Shown here one piece after another: positions 36,201 to 50,803 of a stretch of 64,000 bases of DNA. How positions within the stretch are numbered: position 1 is the stretch's first letter; each line of letters starts with the position of its first letter. Under the pieces are notes generated by a model. It had not been told where the DNA came from. It worked only from the letters and a program-made list of their open reading frames with translations, and made no database searches. The DNA is taken from NCBI RefSeq assembly GCF_014851395.1, contig NW_024040152.1, positions 15,278,308-15,342,307 of the forward strand. Direction: 5' to 3'. A program made the position numbers and the translations under genes. Origin of the DNA: Micropterus salmoides. Taxonomy: Eukaryota; Chordata; Actinopteri; Centrarchiformes; Centrarchidae.

Positions 36201-39200
36201 AGGGCTGAAGAACTCAAAAATGAAGACGGTCACAGCCACCACGGTCAGGCACATGACGAACATCATCACCCACACCGCTGGACTGTAGGGTTCTTTGAGG
36301 GTAAAGAAGATTTAAATAAACACATAACATAATGGCCTATTAAACAATTTTGTACTGCATTATTAAATTGTAAATATTACTATTATTATATTATATTATT
36401 ATATTATTATTATTATTATTATCATCATCATCATCAATAGAAGGGACAGGAACATTTCATAAACCTGGCACATTATATACTAGACAGTGATGAGCGTTGT
36501 ACAGTGAAAACCATTGGAGCAAACGTATTCTCCAGAAGTCCATAAACACTGTTTCTCTTTTTTACAGTCATCTCAAAGCAGTCTATAGGCCAACACTGTT
36601 CTCCCGCTGGAGCCTTGAGTCTGCTGACAGAGGGAAACTATAAGTTGCGAAGACATGAGCAGCTAAGAAAAAGTTACAGCTAATCTAGATGTAAGGACCA
36701 GTAGCCAAAGACTGAGGCTTTTTATGCAAACGTAACGCTTTACAATTCGATTAGATTCTGTAAATCAGCTAGCCGCCTCACACAAACAGAGCCTCTTACC
36801 TAAGAAAGCGGATGGCGAAACAGTTCCGTTGCTACGTGAGACCATTACACTGATCCCCGTCTCCACAAAAGGGACAGAGAAATCCACGACCTCTGACCTC
36901 TCCTCATTGATAGTCAGAGAGCCAATGGCCATGTCCGCTCGTTTGTATACTACCTAAAGGGGACAAGAATCAGCGGTAAGAGAGAAATCTTATTATAGGT
37001 CATTCCTGTAGCAGTTACAGATGGACAAAGCCAATCTTTTGCCATCCACAAAGGTTTGTTTCTCAGTGAGATGGCTACATTTCTGCACCCTGACCATTTG
37101 TACACTTTCAAATGTGCCTGCATGAGAAAGGCCAAGGATTCAATCTGCTAAACATACTGAACACGTGTCTCTTGTGCATCTCTTTAGCATACAAATGAGC
37201 TAAGGCCCACTTTCTCCCTGGGACCATCTAGAAAAACCTGAAAACCGCTGTGTCTGCTGATTGTACAAGTGAAATGTTAATCTACATTAGACATGGCACA
37301 TCCGCTCTTCAGAGCAAATCAGCAGAAAAATGAAGCGAAGCGGAAAGCAAAGCACCCTCCCCTCAACTCTGCCAAGTCTCTGGATTACCTGATCAAAGAA
37401 TGGCAGGCTTTGGAACATCTGATCAAAAGACAGACATTAGTTTGAGAAAACAAAATTCACTTGGCCTTTTGCATGGGAAAATAGATTCGACAGACAGCTC
37501 TGGCCTGGGCTCAAGTTATAAATGATAGAGCAGGAGAGCGCAGTGGAACTGTTTTGGAACCTGTGACAACTGGCGTTTGGCAAGTTCCCTCTGGGACAAA
37601 GATAGAAACAGTGGGGCGCTTCAATGAAACAGCAGCCCCCGTATTGATCTCAGTGTGCGTTTGAGCCTGTGCGCATGCTTGTCTGTTTGTGTGTTCCTGT
37701 TATTAATATTTTTCTGCCAACCTCACTGTGTCTTTCTTGATGGGAGATCATGAATCTCAGCGAGTATAGCTAAGAAAATATCAAGGACTAATCACAACTA
37801 GCCAGGGGGTGTCTGAGGATGTGTGTATGTGCGCCTTTGTGCTTCTATTTGTTTGTGTGTACATGGATGTGTCTCTGCAGATAAACATACTGTAGGAAAA
37901 GTGTTTGAATGTGTGTGTGTGTCTAATTTGTGTTACTGTGCATTTTTTACCCTCTATTACGGTTTATGTGTGTGCACGTGTGTGTGTGTGTGTGTGCGCG
38001 CGCGCGTGGGTTATAAATGATAGCTGTCTGATTGCTGGCAGTGGTTAAGTGGCCATAACTCTCACAGCGATTGATGTGACACATAGCGTTTAACTGGTCA
38101 CCCAGGACGCAGGAGCACAGCCTGAGGAACGCTACTATGCAGCTTGTTGACTGAGAATGCAACACTAAATATAAACTCACACACACACACCTTTTACATA
38201 TACACAAGTGACACGGGACTGACATTGAGAACACGTTGCTCACAAAGGCAGACAGGCAGAACCACGGGCGCCCTACACAAACAAAGACTTGCCTCTCCAA
38301 TCATGCCGTTCCAAACCCCATCAATTTTCTTCCCGTGTTTCCCATTGGTCACTAAGTAAAGGTCATAGGTGAAGCCGACAATCTTGGCCAATCTCTTGAG
38401 GATGTCAATGCAGAAGCCCTTGCAGCACTGCTTCATGGGAGCCACACCTTCATGGATGGCACTGGAGGAAGAAAAAATAAGTAAATACTGTCAAACAAAA
38501 AGCCTTATAAACTGCCTCCTGATTGGGGCATAATGGTGTGTTTCAACACTGGATGAGTTACGAGAGGAAAGGAAAGGGAGCAAAACCGAAGAAAATGGTC
38601 ACACAGAAGGAATATTGTGGCGAGAGGCCTTGGTGACAGGTTTGATCGACCAGTGTAGGATAGGAGCTGTCATCTCTTCAGAAGCTGATGAACCATAAAG
38701 CTCCACTGTGGTTATATCTGATTCAAGACCCCTGAGTCATTCCACTGATCCTCTGGAGAGCAGTCTGTTATTGATTATGGTCAGGGAGTGAAGAGACCAC
38801 AGTTTTGATAAGTGATTGATGTCTCCTCAATTGGATAGCATCATGGGAGTTTAGAAACTCCATTCATAACACTGGTAAATAAAGTGGAGGGGCTACTATT
38901 CTTTTATCTCTGATTATTATTCTATTACCACTTTTTTATGGCTATAAAATTGTAGCTTTGGGTGAAACATTATCTTATGGAATAAGTCAACAATTGAAAG
39001 TCCTACTTAAAATACATCAACCTAAAATAATAAATATAAGAGAGTTGTCTTAAATCCAAAGGATTCAAACCTGGCATTAAGGGGTCGTCTGCAGGGCACT
39101 GAGTCACGGATGCACGTCCCGGATGCGGGGTCTGCAAGCTCCACAATGACAAATGGCCTTTCCTCCAGCGTGACAACGCGCAGGTGCTGGGCATCATCAG

Positions 39201-42200
39201 GTGGTTTAAGGAATGGCCCATAGCGGGACCAGGCTGGGTACCGAAGCCTCAGCACGCCGTTCTCCCACCAACCTACCTGGGGGAACAGACAAGAGAAACA
39301 TTAGAGACAGGTGGAGAACACAAACCCACACATTTCTACCACAATCAATATTTATTTTACTTTAATAGATACCCTCTTTGTTTAGAAGATGAACAAAGCA
39401 ACAACAACTCTGAAAAGAAACATGGGTCAACCCACATTTGCCTTGTCTCTAGATTTAGTGGAAAAGGTTGGTATGGGTTTACCTGTTTACTGTCTTTCAA
39501 AGTTAGAATGAAAAGAGTTGATATTTATTTTGTATCCGTGCATCCAGCAGAAAGCATCATTTGTGACCTCAGCACTCCGTAACACAACGAAATTCGTCGT
39601 ACCTGTTTTCCAGCCACTGGTTGTACCTTTATAGGTATTTTTATGCCTCCTGATTGTCTGGAATAATAAAATAGGACATAACCAGACTGGGCTGCACCTG
39701 CCGCGGCTTGCGCAGCAGGTGCTTGAAGATGCTGGATAACAGGTAAAGGTTTTGACTGCCCCTTAAGGTTTGCAGAGGGATCGCTCTGTGACCGAATCAC
39801 GGACTAATGTTACCGTATAGACGGGGCTGGGACCTTAACCCCTAATAAAAGGTACTTCATTCTAACTTTACTCATTGCGTTTTCTTCTAAGCTAGCTCAC
39901 CACCAGCGGTTTTGTTCACAGTTGGAGGTTGTGTGAAACATGCTGCTTGTGACCTATCAGATTCTGTGACTACACCCAAACGATGATGTTTTCCTAACCA
40001 TAACCAAGTACTTTTGGTGCCCAAACCCAACCAAGTACTTTCGGTACCTGAACCCAACCGAGTACTTATGGTGCCTAAACCCAACCAAACTGCAAATGCT
40101 TCACATCGTCGTCTCTGGCGCTTAACTTGCCATTTGGGTCACAGAATCTGATAGGTCACACATTTTGGTGTCACACCGGGACTTGTGGAGAGTGCTGTGT
40201 GATCTCACATCCAGTTCGCATGGAACACACGATTATGCCGAGTTTGGCCTGCCTGCTGAGAATTGCATGCACCTCCAAATACTGCTTTTAAACGCTATAA
40301 TATTCTTTGTGGGGTTCATCAATGGTGATTCGAAGTATATATTTTATGAACGTTTAGAGTCTTTAATATTTTAATACACTTGTAGAAGTACTATTCCTTG
40401 AAATTCAGTAAATATATGTGGTGATAAAGACCTAAAGAGATGGATGCATAATTCAGCAGCTCTTTTCTCAGCATAAATGACCGTTATCACCCGCAAGGTG
40501 CATGCAATTCTCGGCAGGCAGGCAGAAGCTAACGTTATCTGTCGATGGTCAGTAAATATAGAGTCTGTGGTAAATATTAAACTGTAGGCTGGCTAACGTT
40601 ACTTGTTTATGTACACATGTTAAATATAGGAGATGTGTCGGTGTGATGACTTTAGACAAAACTGGGTTGTATAAAAAGCTAACCACACCTGTTGCTGTTG
40701 AGTTATTAAAGTAGGTTATTATGTACTTTTCAAAATGAGAAATTTATTAAAACGATAACTTGCCCGACACTTTTATTTGAACACATTAATTGACCAAAAT
40801 GAGTCAATATTGACACTTACTGCAGATAGTGGTAGGAGCTAACTTACTGTAGTATGGGGAGTTATAGTGGTTGTTGGGCCACAGGTGATATCCTTAAACA
40901 AATCTGGTTTTTCATGTAAGGCACATCTACATTATGCAGTTGGCTATTTAATGCCAAGCCCGCTAATGAACAGAAAAATAATTATTGTTATATATAGGCT
41001 TTAAGTGGAGTGTTTTCTAATGTGATTTATTAATTAGCTACTGTTATGTTGATAGTTGATACCATTGCCTACAACCACTTTCATTATGCATGCTGAAACA
41101 CTGCATCCATCATGTTTTAAAAATGAAACTCTGAAGCTATAAAATTAGCCATTAATCACGGGGTTTAACTTTTAATAGCCACTAAATTTTAAATAATTGT
41201 TCATTAAATAGAATAAAAAGGCCTTTTTTGTTTTGTATTGATATCATTGATATCAGTACCATGTCCTTTAAACATTTGCTTTGTCAACACAACAACATTA
41301 ACATATACAACATAATACAGCCCCATACAAATGCCCCGCAGTAATAACTGTATTAGACTGCTTTATTTTGTGTTGTGTACACACTATGGCAACAAAAACT
41401 GAGTGTAATAAGCTTCGACGATTGTATCTACTGCAGGTTATGGCGCTGGATTGCATTATTTTCTACAGGTATAAAAGTTATTGAGCCCACTCTGTCTTTT
41501 TTAGAACACCATGCCCTGAATATTCATTGTGAAGTGGGTTGGGAGCAATTACCGGACACATTTTTGCATTTGCAAAGGCTGCACTGATTGATAGGGTCAC
41601 GGTGGTTATCACATGTTTGAACTAGTCATTTACTTTAGTGTCAAATTAGACATTGCACAAAATAATAATAATTTACATATAATGGCTTTTGAGTAGGATG
41701 AAAGCAAGTAACTCACAGATTCATGCTTGCACAAACAATGGTCTGAGGGAGCTCTGGTGACAGAGATGTTTCTGTGGCAAGGAGAAATCCATATGCCTTA
41801 TGTCTAGGTCACTGAATAGCCTGGAACCGAAGTTTGATTTCACGTAGTTTGACTGAAGAATTTTTATGTGACAAGCTCTGGTCAAAATGCATTTTTAGAG
41901 GCGTTTACACATTTAAAAAGCACATGTGCAGTGGTGACACAGGGCTACAGATGCCATTTCAGAATGATTTGAATGATTCTGTGATGCCACATTGTTCTGT
42001 GTCCACTCACTGTTGACCTGAAAATGTCTGTCAAACATCCCATTGGGTGTATCATTGTTTTGCCCTTCTCTTTGCATTGTTTATGTTCACTCTGTGTGTG
42101 TTGGATGCTGGTGCCTGACATATTCAGATATTTGAAAGCAGCACAAGGCAGAACCACACCCAAGAAGATTCAGTGTAGAGTCTTTTTTCCCTTCTTTCTT

Positions 42201-45200
42201 CTTTGTGAACCTTTCTCTTACAGCATCATTTGACACATCTTGGCACAATCACCTGATAAAAGTCTTGTCTATGTGTCGTGACAAGATTAACTTGTGACAT
42301 ACACAAAAGAAAGTGTGCATATTCAGAATACTCATGCACACACAAATACATGAAAATATACAGTTAACACACAAACACACACACACACATATATATATAT
42401 ATACACACACACACATACATACATAGTGCTTAAGCAGGCCAGTACAGTAAAGTTTGTCAGCTTTGTGTAGCACTGTCAGAGAGGAGAGGTGGCAACAATG
42501 AGTGTTTCAGCTGTACTTTGGCCATAGCTTCGCATCAGACACTCAATCACAACACCCTTGGGGAACACAGGGAAACAAAACTTACAAGAGAACACACTAC
42601 ACTATATCAGACAAATACCAAGAAAAACACACACACGTCAGAAAAAGAACACCCAAAAAAATACATCTTCAGACATTTCAAATTGCTGGAAATTTTTAAG
42701 GCAAAGAAAGTGTTCTGGTTTGGAGTAAATACATTTAGGCGCTGAATTCGACTTTAAACTAAAATGTTATTCTTTAGCCACTGTGCATGGCTTAAATAAA
42801 CATTCATTAATTTCCAGTAATATCCTGAAAAATCAAGCTCTGTGTGTTGTATCTGTAGCTGAAACAAGCCATGCTAATGCTGGACAACCTTCAGAACTAG
42901 TCTGCAGTGTTTCAGTAAGCTAAGCTGGGTGCTCCCGGGCTCTAGGTAATGGTGCAGTCATTGTAAAGAGAACATTAAATATTCAGGGAGAGCCAACAGC
43001 GTGGATGTGCAGAATAGGCAGATACAGGCGTCTTATCTTCATTGTGGGTGTATGCAATAGGATTTATGCAATAAGGGTGTAAGCATGTACGCATACATAC
43101 ATTATCTGCCCTCATTTGTGTGCACACACATGTAGAGGTCTGTGTGTAAGTTCTCAGCATGTGGACTGTTTGTGTGCGCGTGTGTATGTGGGCAGGTTTT
43201 GTACCCTGGGTTTGCACAGAGAAGGACCAGCGCAGGAGCTTCTAATTGAAAGGGATTTGAGGGATAAGGCGGGAGTCAGCATGTTATGACACGCTGAGAC
43301 TGGACTCTGGTGGGCTGTTAAAACCAGCAGGAGGCTGAGAACCACCTATGTGTGTATTTGTGCGTGTGTGTGGAAGCTTGTGTGGGTGCATCAGTATTGT
43401 ATTTGTGCGGTGTTTGTGATTATGTTCAGTTGCAGAGTGCATGTTCTGAGTGTGCTGTGTGTCTTTATGCATGTACAGTGTGGTGTTGAGGTGCTGGTGT
43501 GCGGTTGAGAAAATGAGCCTCACGCTCTCTTTTGACACTGACATGGGTAAAATCCGAGCGTATTAAAGGGAAAACATCTCCAACAGGTGACGAGGCTTCG
43601 CATTAAGGATTTCTGAAGAAACCACAGCTTTATAGAATATGCATGACATGCCAGGGGTACTGTTGCTTGGTAGACGCACATGTAGTTATGTATTCAAGAC
43701 ACTCAAACACAAAACAATAGTGTTTCTACAACCAGATGGTAATGACACCCAGAAATCGTCAGCGCTATATAAATCTGCATTTCATTTTACAGTAAAATAC
43801 CTGAAAACACAGACAGCAAATAAGATACTGTTGATGAGCAACATTAGAACATTGCTTTTAGCAAAATGAAAAAGGATGAAATGTACAAGAAGGTGTGTAT
43901 GACTACAGGGCTGCAACTAATGATTATTTTCATTATCGATTTAAAGGACAAGTTCATATTGTTAAAGTCTATCTACAAACAATTCTCTCATGCCCATATG
44001 TACATTTAAAGACTAAAGAATTCATCTTAGCTTCACCTTTACTTCAAAATGCATTTTTGCATAAAACTAGGGCTGTGGATTTTGTCCTCCATCATTTACC
44101 ACGAAATGGCACATATGACATTACCCTTTAATCTTGTTAACTTTAGTTTTTTTTGATTTATTGATCCATCATAATTTCCCAATGGCTATGGTGATGTTCT
44201 CACCTTGCTTGTTTTTGTCAGACCAACAGTCCTAAACCCCAAGATATTCAATTTACAATTTATTTAAAATTTTACATTTTAGAAGCTGGAAACTCAACAA
44301 CAATTATCAAAATTGTGACCAGCTGATCGTTTCTGCGCTTTTAAATGTGTGTGTGCATTTGTATGTTTGCATTTGTGGTAGTGTTGTGAGTATGCTTTAA
44401 CCAGGAAATAGTATAGATACAGAGAGACAGCTGAAACTGAACAGATACAGAAGGAGCACATAAAGCATGGTAAAATGGTTAGCAGCCAACTTCTCTCCTC
44501 AGCCTCAGGCACTGATAGCCATATTGAACTTTACATGAGAATGAAGCCATGTGACCTTACTATACTGTCAGGTTTATATTCTTATTTCAGATGCCAATGC
44601 AGCGCGGATCTGCTCATCTGGTTCACAGAGATTAAAACTCAAGAACGTTCCAATCAGCACAAAACCTGCCCTGGGTTCAATTGCTAGGCGCTTTTGTCCT
44701 TGCAGTTGTTCACAGAGGACAAAATTACAGTCTAAAGTGAGAGTCAGAGCACATGAAGACAAAGAACTGATGTTATGTCCTTACATCTTCCCATCCACGT
44801 CCAGGTGTCCAGGAAATTACATCCAGGAAGGGGTTGGACAGGTAACCGTCACCATTGAAGGAGTAATCCCGACCACCAAGTGTGATGTTGCCGAAATACC
44901 TGCATGGAGATGGAAAAGGCCGACAGTGAGTAAATGACAGGAAAGACATAATATTAGCAAATTGCCTAATTGTTTTCTTGAAGGAGATGAGGAGGACATT
45001 TATATCATAAGGCTGTTTATACAACAGTGAGCCTGCCCTGTTCTCTTCTCACTTGAAACTAAGTCACATCACCTCTATGGTGACAGTGAGGACTTGTCTA
45101 TTTATCAAATCTACAGACAAATGATCACACGCACAGAATTGTCAGGACCTTTGAAGTCAAACAGGCGCTGCTCTCTGCATCGGCTGCAAGATCTATAGTT

Positions 45201-48200
45201 TGTTTGAGAATCAAACAGGACAGATTCATTTTAATTGTCTCCTCGTGTCATCTTTTTGGCTTCAAAACACAAAACCTGAAAACTTTTTTTTTTACATGAC
45301 AAAAACCCTCATATGGAGCAGCAGCATGTAGTTACAGACAGTGAACAGCAGGTAGCAGTGCAAAAAAAAGGGAAATTAAAACATCTTACTCTTCTGTTGT
45401 TGGATGTACAGAAGAGTAAGATGTTTTATAAACAAAGAAGGAAGAATCCATAAATCATTTCCATTTAATTGCCACATTGTTTGTGCTGTGCTTCATTTAC
45501 AGAAATGGGTGCAAATGAACTAATTGATTGCAAGTTTGGCTCATTTCACACTGACCAAACTTAGAGCAGCCTCTCTATTCAGTATCATGTGTATGTGAAT
45601 CAAGAATGCCTGGGCTTAAAAATTAACCAAGATGATAACCAGAACCACTTGGACTACCTGTTAGAGTGTGCTGCTGCCTGTTTGCACAGCCTACGAGGAA
45701 TATATTAAAGTCGCCTCATTAATATACATGAGACATGGTCCGCTTGCTACAGATGCTGGGGTAATTTTGCAAACTCACAACTACATGCACCAACAACATC
45801 TATTTTGCATGGATGATAGCCAGCTCCAAATTCAGATAACCCCTCTGTGCCTGCTCTCTGACACTAAATCTACAAACTCCACCCATACACCTTGCATCTC
45901 AATCTGGCACCGAACCAACTTATTTCATAGACCTTATCCTGTCTCTGTTTCTTTTCTTATTTTTCTTCCTTTTTCACATATTTTGTCTGGAGTCTGCCAA
46001 CTGCCTTGTACTTACCCCCCAACCTTACATATCTCTTCCTTCCCTCCTCCTATTCTGCCCTTAGAGTGTTCCTCTTTCCTCTTATCTCCCTCTCACCTCA
46101 TCCTGCCCCGCAGTCTCTGGGTCTGATTGGCATCCGTCATGCAGTTGGTGACAAAGTTCGGCCCACCCGTGGTCCCGTAATCCTTGCGCATTGCCACTGC
46201 CCCATGAGTCAGCACAGACACACCCCGAGCAATCCTCCGGCGAGGTTCGTCCCTCCAGCCCTGGGGCCGCACAGCAAACAGAGCCCGGGGCAGGTTCTCC
46301 ATGCCCAAACCTGAGAGAGCTGGCCCCACAGCAAACCACATGTGCGAGGCTCCGGCCTGACCGGCGGCCCAGGCGGCTCGGAAGACCAGCTCTGCCTCCT
46401 CCTGGGAGCAGTACAGCAAGCGTACCTGGAGAACAGTAGGAAGGCAGGGAGGGAACAGAGACGAGGGGAGACACAAACACACATACACGCTAGTGAGATA
46501 AGGAGGGGACAGGGGAGACGTGGAGAGAGACAGAGGGTGGGAGAAGTAAGGGGAGACAGATAGAGCCGGAGCAGAGGTGCACCTGAACGGGAGGGGAGGA
46601 GATTGGATAGAAAAGGCCATATCGAGAAAAAACAAGGAGAGATAGCTGTAAGCTGATGTGATATGGTTCATGGGAGTCAGGCGTATGAGAGAACTGCACG
46701 GCTGAATGTGATGTGCACTATCCAGGAAGTGCAGGAGGCAATGAGGGTCAGTGCTTAATGAGCTTGGGCCTGATGAAACAAGTTACAGTTATGAATAATG
46801 AAAACAGGAGTAAAACAAATAGTGGGAAATTAAATGAATGTAAGTGGAAGAGCTGAGAAATAGAGAGGTAGAGGCAGAGAAGCATGGAGGATGGGGGAGG
46901 GACAAAGACCAAAATATACCTAAGGGAGAACAATGGGGAAGAGGTTAAACTCTGACATGTTATTAAAAGAAGGGCGGAGAATAGACCTGGAGACAACAGG
47001 AGATGTGGGGGGGCAAAATGAGCAGATGGAGGGAAGCAATCAGAGATGGGAAAACAGAAAAGTCACTCCTTGGAGAACTGAAAGGAGAAGGGGTGGGTGG
47101 GGGAGAAAAGCAAAGGATGACATATTTTGGTGAAATCAGGGCCTGGAGAGATAATAGATATTTGCGAAAGAAAGGGGGATGATGGAGTGAGGCTGGGGAG
47201 AAAGAGAGACGAAAACATTAAAGGGAGACTAACTTAACGTTGAAAGACAGAGCAGTGACAGTGGCTGAGCTCTCTGCTGCAAGTGCTGAGGTAAGGAGGG
47301 AGGGGAGGAAGGTAGACGTTTACCAAAGAGGGTTTTAAGGGGTTAGAGGGGAAATGCAGAGAGAAAAAAGGGATCGACACGAGGAAGATGGAGCTGAGCA
47401 GAAAGACAGAGGGGGGAGGGGTGCTAACACATACCCGAGGAAGAAAGAAACAGTGAGAGCATTTAAAATAAAAGGAGTACATAAAAAAATGACAGAGTGA
47501 CGAAAAGATACAAAGGGGAAGAGGAAGACAACTCTTTCATGGCAGAGGAAGAGGAGGGGGGATTCAGGGAAACAGACTGAACGCACATTTTGAGAATTGT
47601 GCCTTCATTGAATTTTGAACTGTAATGGCTTGGCAAAACAATCCTGCCTGTATGCCAATAAACCTCCAGTGAATTAGGCAAGGAATGAGAGTGGCAGAGG
47701 GGGAGGAGGAAGGAGGGGAGGGGGGAGAAAGAGGGCGACAGACAGAGAGGGAGACTGAATTAAGGAGGGAAGGAGAGAATCAGAGTTATAAACAGACACA
47801 CACAATATCTAAAGACGGGAAATGGAGAAAGAGAGGAACATACAACAGAGAGAGAGGGGGAGAGCAGAAGAAATACTGACATGGCAGAAGCTGGAAGAAG
47901 AATGGAGCAAAAGACAGTGAGAGATTTGAGTAGAAATTGACCCAGAGACCTGCATCATCTACAATGTAGAGGACATTACCATATATGTGGCAGAGATAGA
48001 GAGAGAGCGCATGTAATGCAAGCATCCAGAGCATCACTAAGCAATCAAAAGCATTTATTAGCTCTGCAGTAAAGAAAAGCTAAAAGAAGGGGGGTTGTTG
48101 TGAAAAGCAAGAGGGTTAAAAAGCAAGCACTGCGTATCGGCAACCCGCTGCAGGCAGTATGTTATATTAACAGTGACACTAGCAGACGGGAGTCTAAGGA

Positions 48201-50772
48201 ATCCAATACACATGCACATACTTGAGACACAAACAAAGTCACACACACACACGCAGAGCTGCAGCGGCCATGCTGGGACATTAGCAATGACATTGAGACC
48301 CAGACTAAACCGAGCCAACGGAGAGCCGAGTCTGTGGCCGGGAAGACATGCAGCAAGAGGGAATAGACAAATGGACTGCGAGAGTGACAGATAGCCATAC
48401 AGAGATGGAGGTGAACGGGAAAGCAGCAGAGGAGAGTGAGCTTGTCTCCAGGCAAACAAACGTAGAAGGGGAGGTGGGGAGGGGGGTAAGCATAAGAACT
48501 CAGAGATGAGTGAAAGATTACACAGAAGGATCATGGCGTCAAAGAGGAGGTTAAAGAAAGGATGGCGGGGGGGGGGAAAGGGTAAAGTTAGTGTGGATGG
48601 GAAAAAAATGTTTAAAAAGTTAAGAGAAGTGAAAATGGAAGTTTGAAAGAAGTTGGGAAAGGAAAGGGGGAATGAGCAAGCCATTGGGATAGGAGAGGGA
48701 GTAGACATACAGTGTGAAGGAATGAAACACACCAGAGGTACAAGCCAAAACCACAAGTCATTCTGGTCATTTATGAATTTATTTTTGAAAATTTTGAATT
48801 TGAAATGTAGGGGGAGTTTTTGTTATACCTTCAAAATGCCAAATAAATTATAAATGTTATTAACAACTCCATATATATACCATATATAGAGAAGGTAACT
48901 AAAATAAAGGGAAATTAAAGTGAAATACATATAGAGAGTTTGGAAACAGAATAAATCAAAATAGAACTGTGAATTAGATAAGGTGATGTTCAGGTAAAAA
49001 CTCTCCAGAGGTGAGGGTTTACAGGCCATGTCCATCTCATTTAACAAGCAACCAATAGTGATCATTTCTAACTCACGTTGTGCAATATTGTTCAAACCCA
49101 CAGACCAGCCCTGATACAATTGGTTATGGTTTTGGTGTGCCACCCTAAGATTTTCAGTAGCCCCATCTGGCCACTCCTATGAAAAGTGTCTGAGGGCACC
49201 ACTGGTTGGAACAAGCTGATATATACTATAAATGATACTGTCAGACAGTTTAGAATAATGTTTTTTTCCAGGCTACTAGAGGGGAAACAAGGGGAAATCT
49301 ATGTTAAGTGGTTAACTTCTTTGCACAGAAATTTTCACACATCAACCATCCAGCAAATCAGATTGACTTGTGGTTTTTGTTGTACTGTTGAACTCTTTAT
49401 GCCTTGGCAGATGGAAGGGGAAGAGGAGAACAGAGGGATAGAGGAGAGAGGGGAGAGAGAGATGTGGAGGGACAGAGGGAGAGACGAAGAAGGAAGGAAA
49501 AAGCTGGGAAGCCACCTGTTAGAAAGGGGGCCCCCAATGATACTCGCAGCACTTCCTCCCCTTTCCTCCCCCCTTTCCCCCCTCCCTCCCCCCTGTCTCA
49601 CCTGCGCCTCGTTCTCCTTCAGCAGCCTGCGTGTGCGTGACCCCCCAGGGTCGTCGGTCACGTTCAGGATCACCACACTCTTCTTCTCCCAGCCAATGAA
49701 CGAGCCATCCGTCAGACCCTCCACCACAGACAGGAAGTCCTGGTAGCCATGGTGACGCGTGGACACCACGGAAAAGGCTGTCCAATCATACTCCTCCAGC
49801 ACCTCAAAGATGACCTCTAATTGGAGGGCAGTAGAGGAGCTGAACTGGAGAAAGATGGAACCTGATTCCTGATTTGGGGAAGAGAGCAGCACATTTGGTT
49901 TAAAATCTCACTGTAAAATAACTGTAAAATGCATCCTCTGTAATTGTACTGCGTCTAAAATGCAGCTACAAAACAGTGAGGAAGAAACAGACAACATTTT
50001 CACTACAAAGAACTACAACTCTCTGGACTGCTCCATCTTTATGCACAACATCGAGGCATCACGGGGCTTGAAGTTTTTATGGAGCAGCAGCACTCGTGCA
50101 GCCGCAGGGCTAAAACAGCTAGGATTGTTGCACGAATTCTCCTATGACGTCCAGAAGGGAGTGTTTCTAAAAAGGCTGTTCAGGGGATGGGAGGGGATGA
50201 GGACTAGGCAAGGGTACATCTTCAAAGGAAGTTCATCAAAGTGCTACAATTTAATTCCTCAAGAGTAAATGGTTAAAACAGTTATTTGTAAGCACAAATG
50301 CAATGCTTTTTGTGTTCTTTTTTCCCCTCCCCGTTTGGTGGTGAAAAGCATGTGACACTAGTTTCTCTGGTGCATACACACCTGCACTCAAATGTACAGT
50401 ACATACACACATTCTTATTCACTCATACACACACCCATGTCTGCTCATTGCCTCCCTCCTAGGAACATCAGAGGCAGAGCAACAGCCCCAGTTGGTGCCA
50501 TTTACAGATCAAACATTACAGAGTTTCAGCACATCAGCAACCCTGACCTTCAACTTCCCTTCCGTCCCACCGGCACTTCCCCAAACCTTTTCTTCACAAA
50601 GAGGCTGCACAACATTCTGACACTGTAAGTTGTAATGGCAATATGAGCGCCTCTCCATTCATACTGCTTCAGTATACAGCCCACATCTAAATAACATCAC
50701 AAGTCCTCATATTTGGAGCTACACAATCACACGTCTGGGACATCTGCCATCTTGTATTCCTGTGATTCTCTC

Positions 50773-50803
<31 letters not shown>

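Larger units (their letters stand above)
39277..44784. other. grin2d intron between exons 6 and 5 (5.5 kb)
   Basis: It contains the inverted-repeat element at 39948-40160, a CA/TA repeat at 42368-42425, a GGGCTGCAACTAATGATTAT-type repeat at 43907-43942, and otherwise AT-rich DNA. No exon was read on either strand. Confidence 0.6.

Noticed and set aside
45377..45428. Calling the perfect hairpin a microRNA gene
   Set aside because: Stem and total length are short, and no seed or family is recognised, so it is kept as a structural repeat only.
49861..49868. Alternative acceptor seven bases inside grin2d exon 3
   Set aside because: It breaks the reading frame, whereas the upstream AG restores it.
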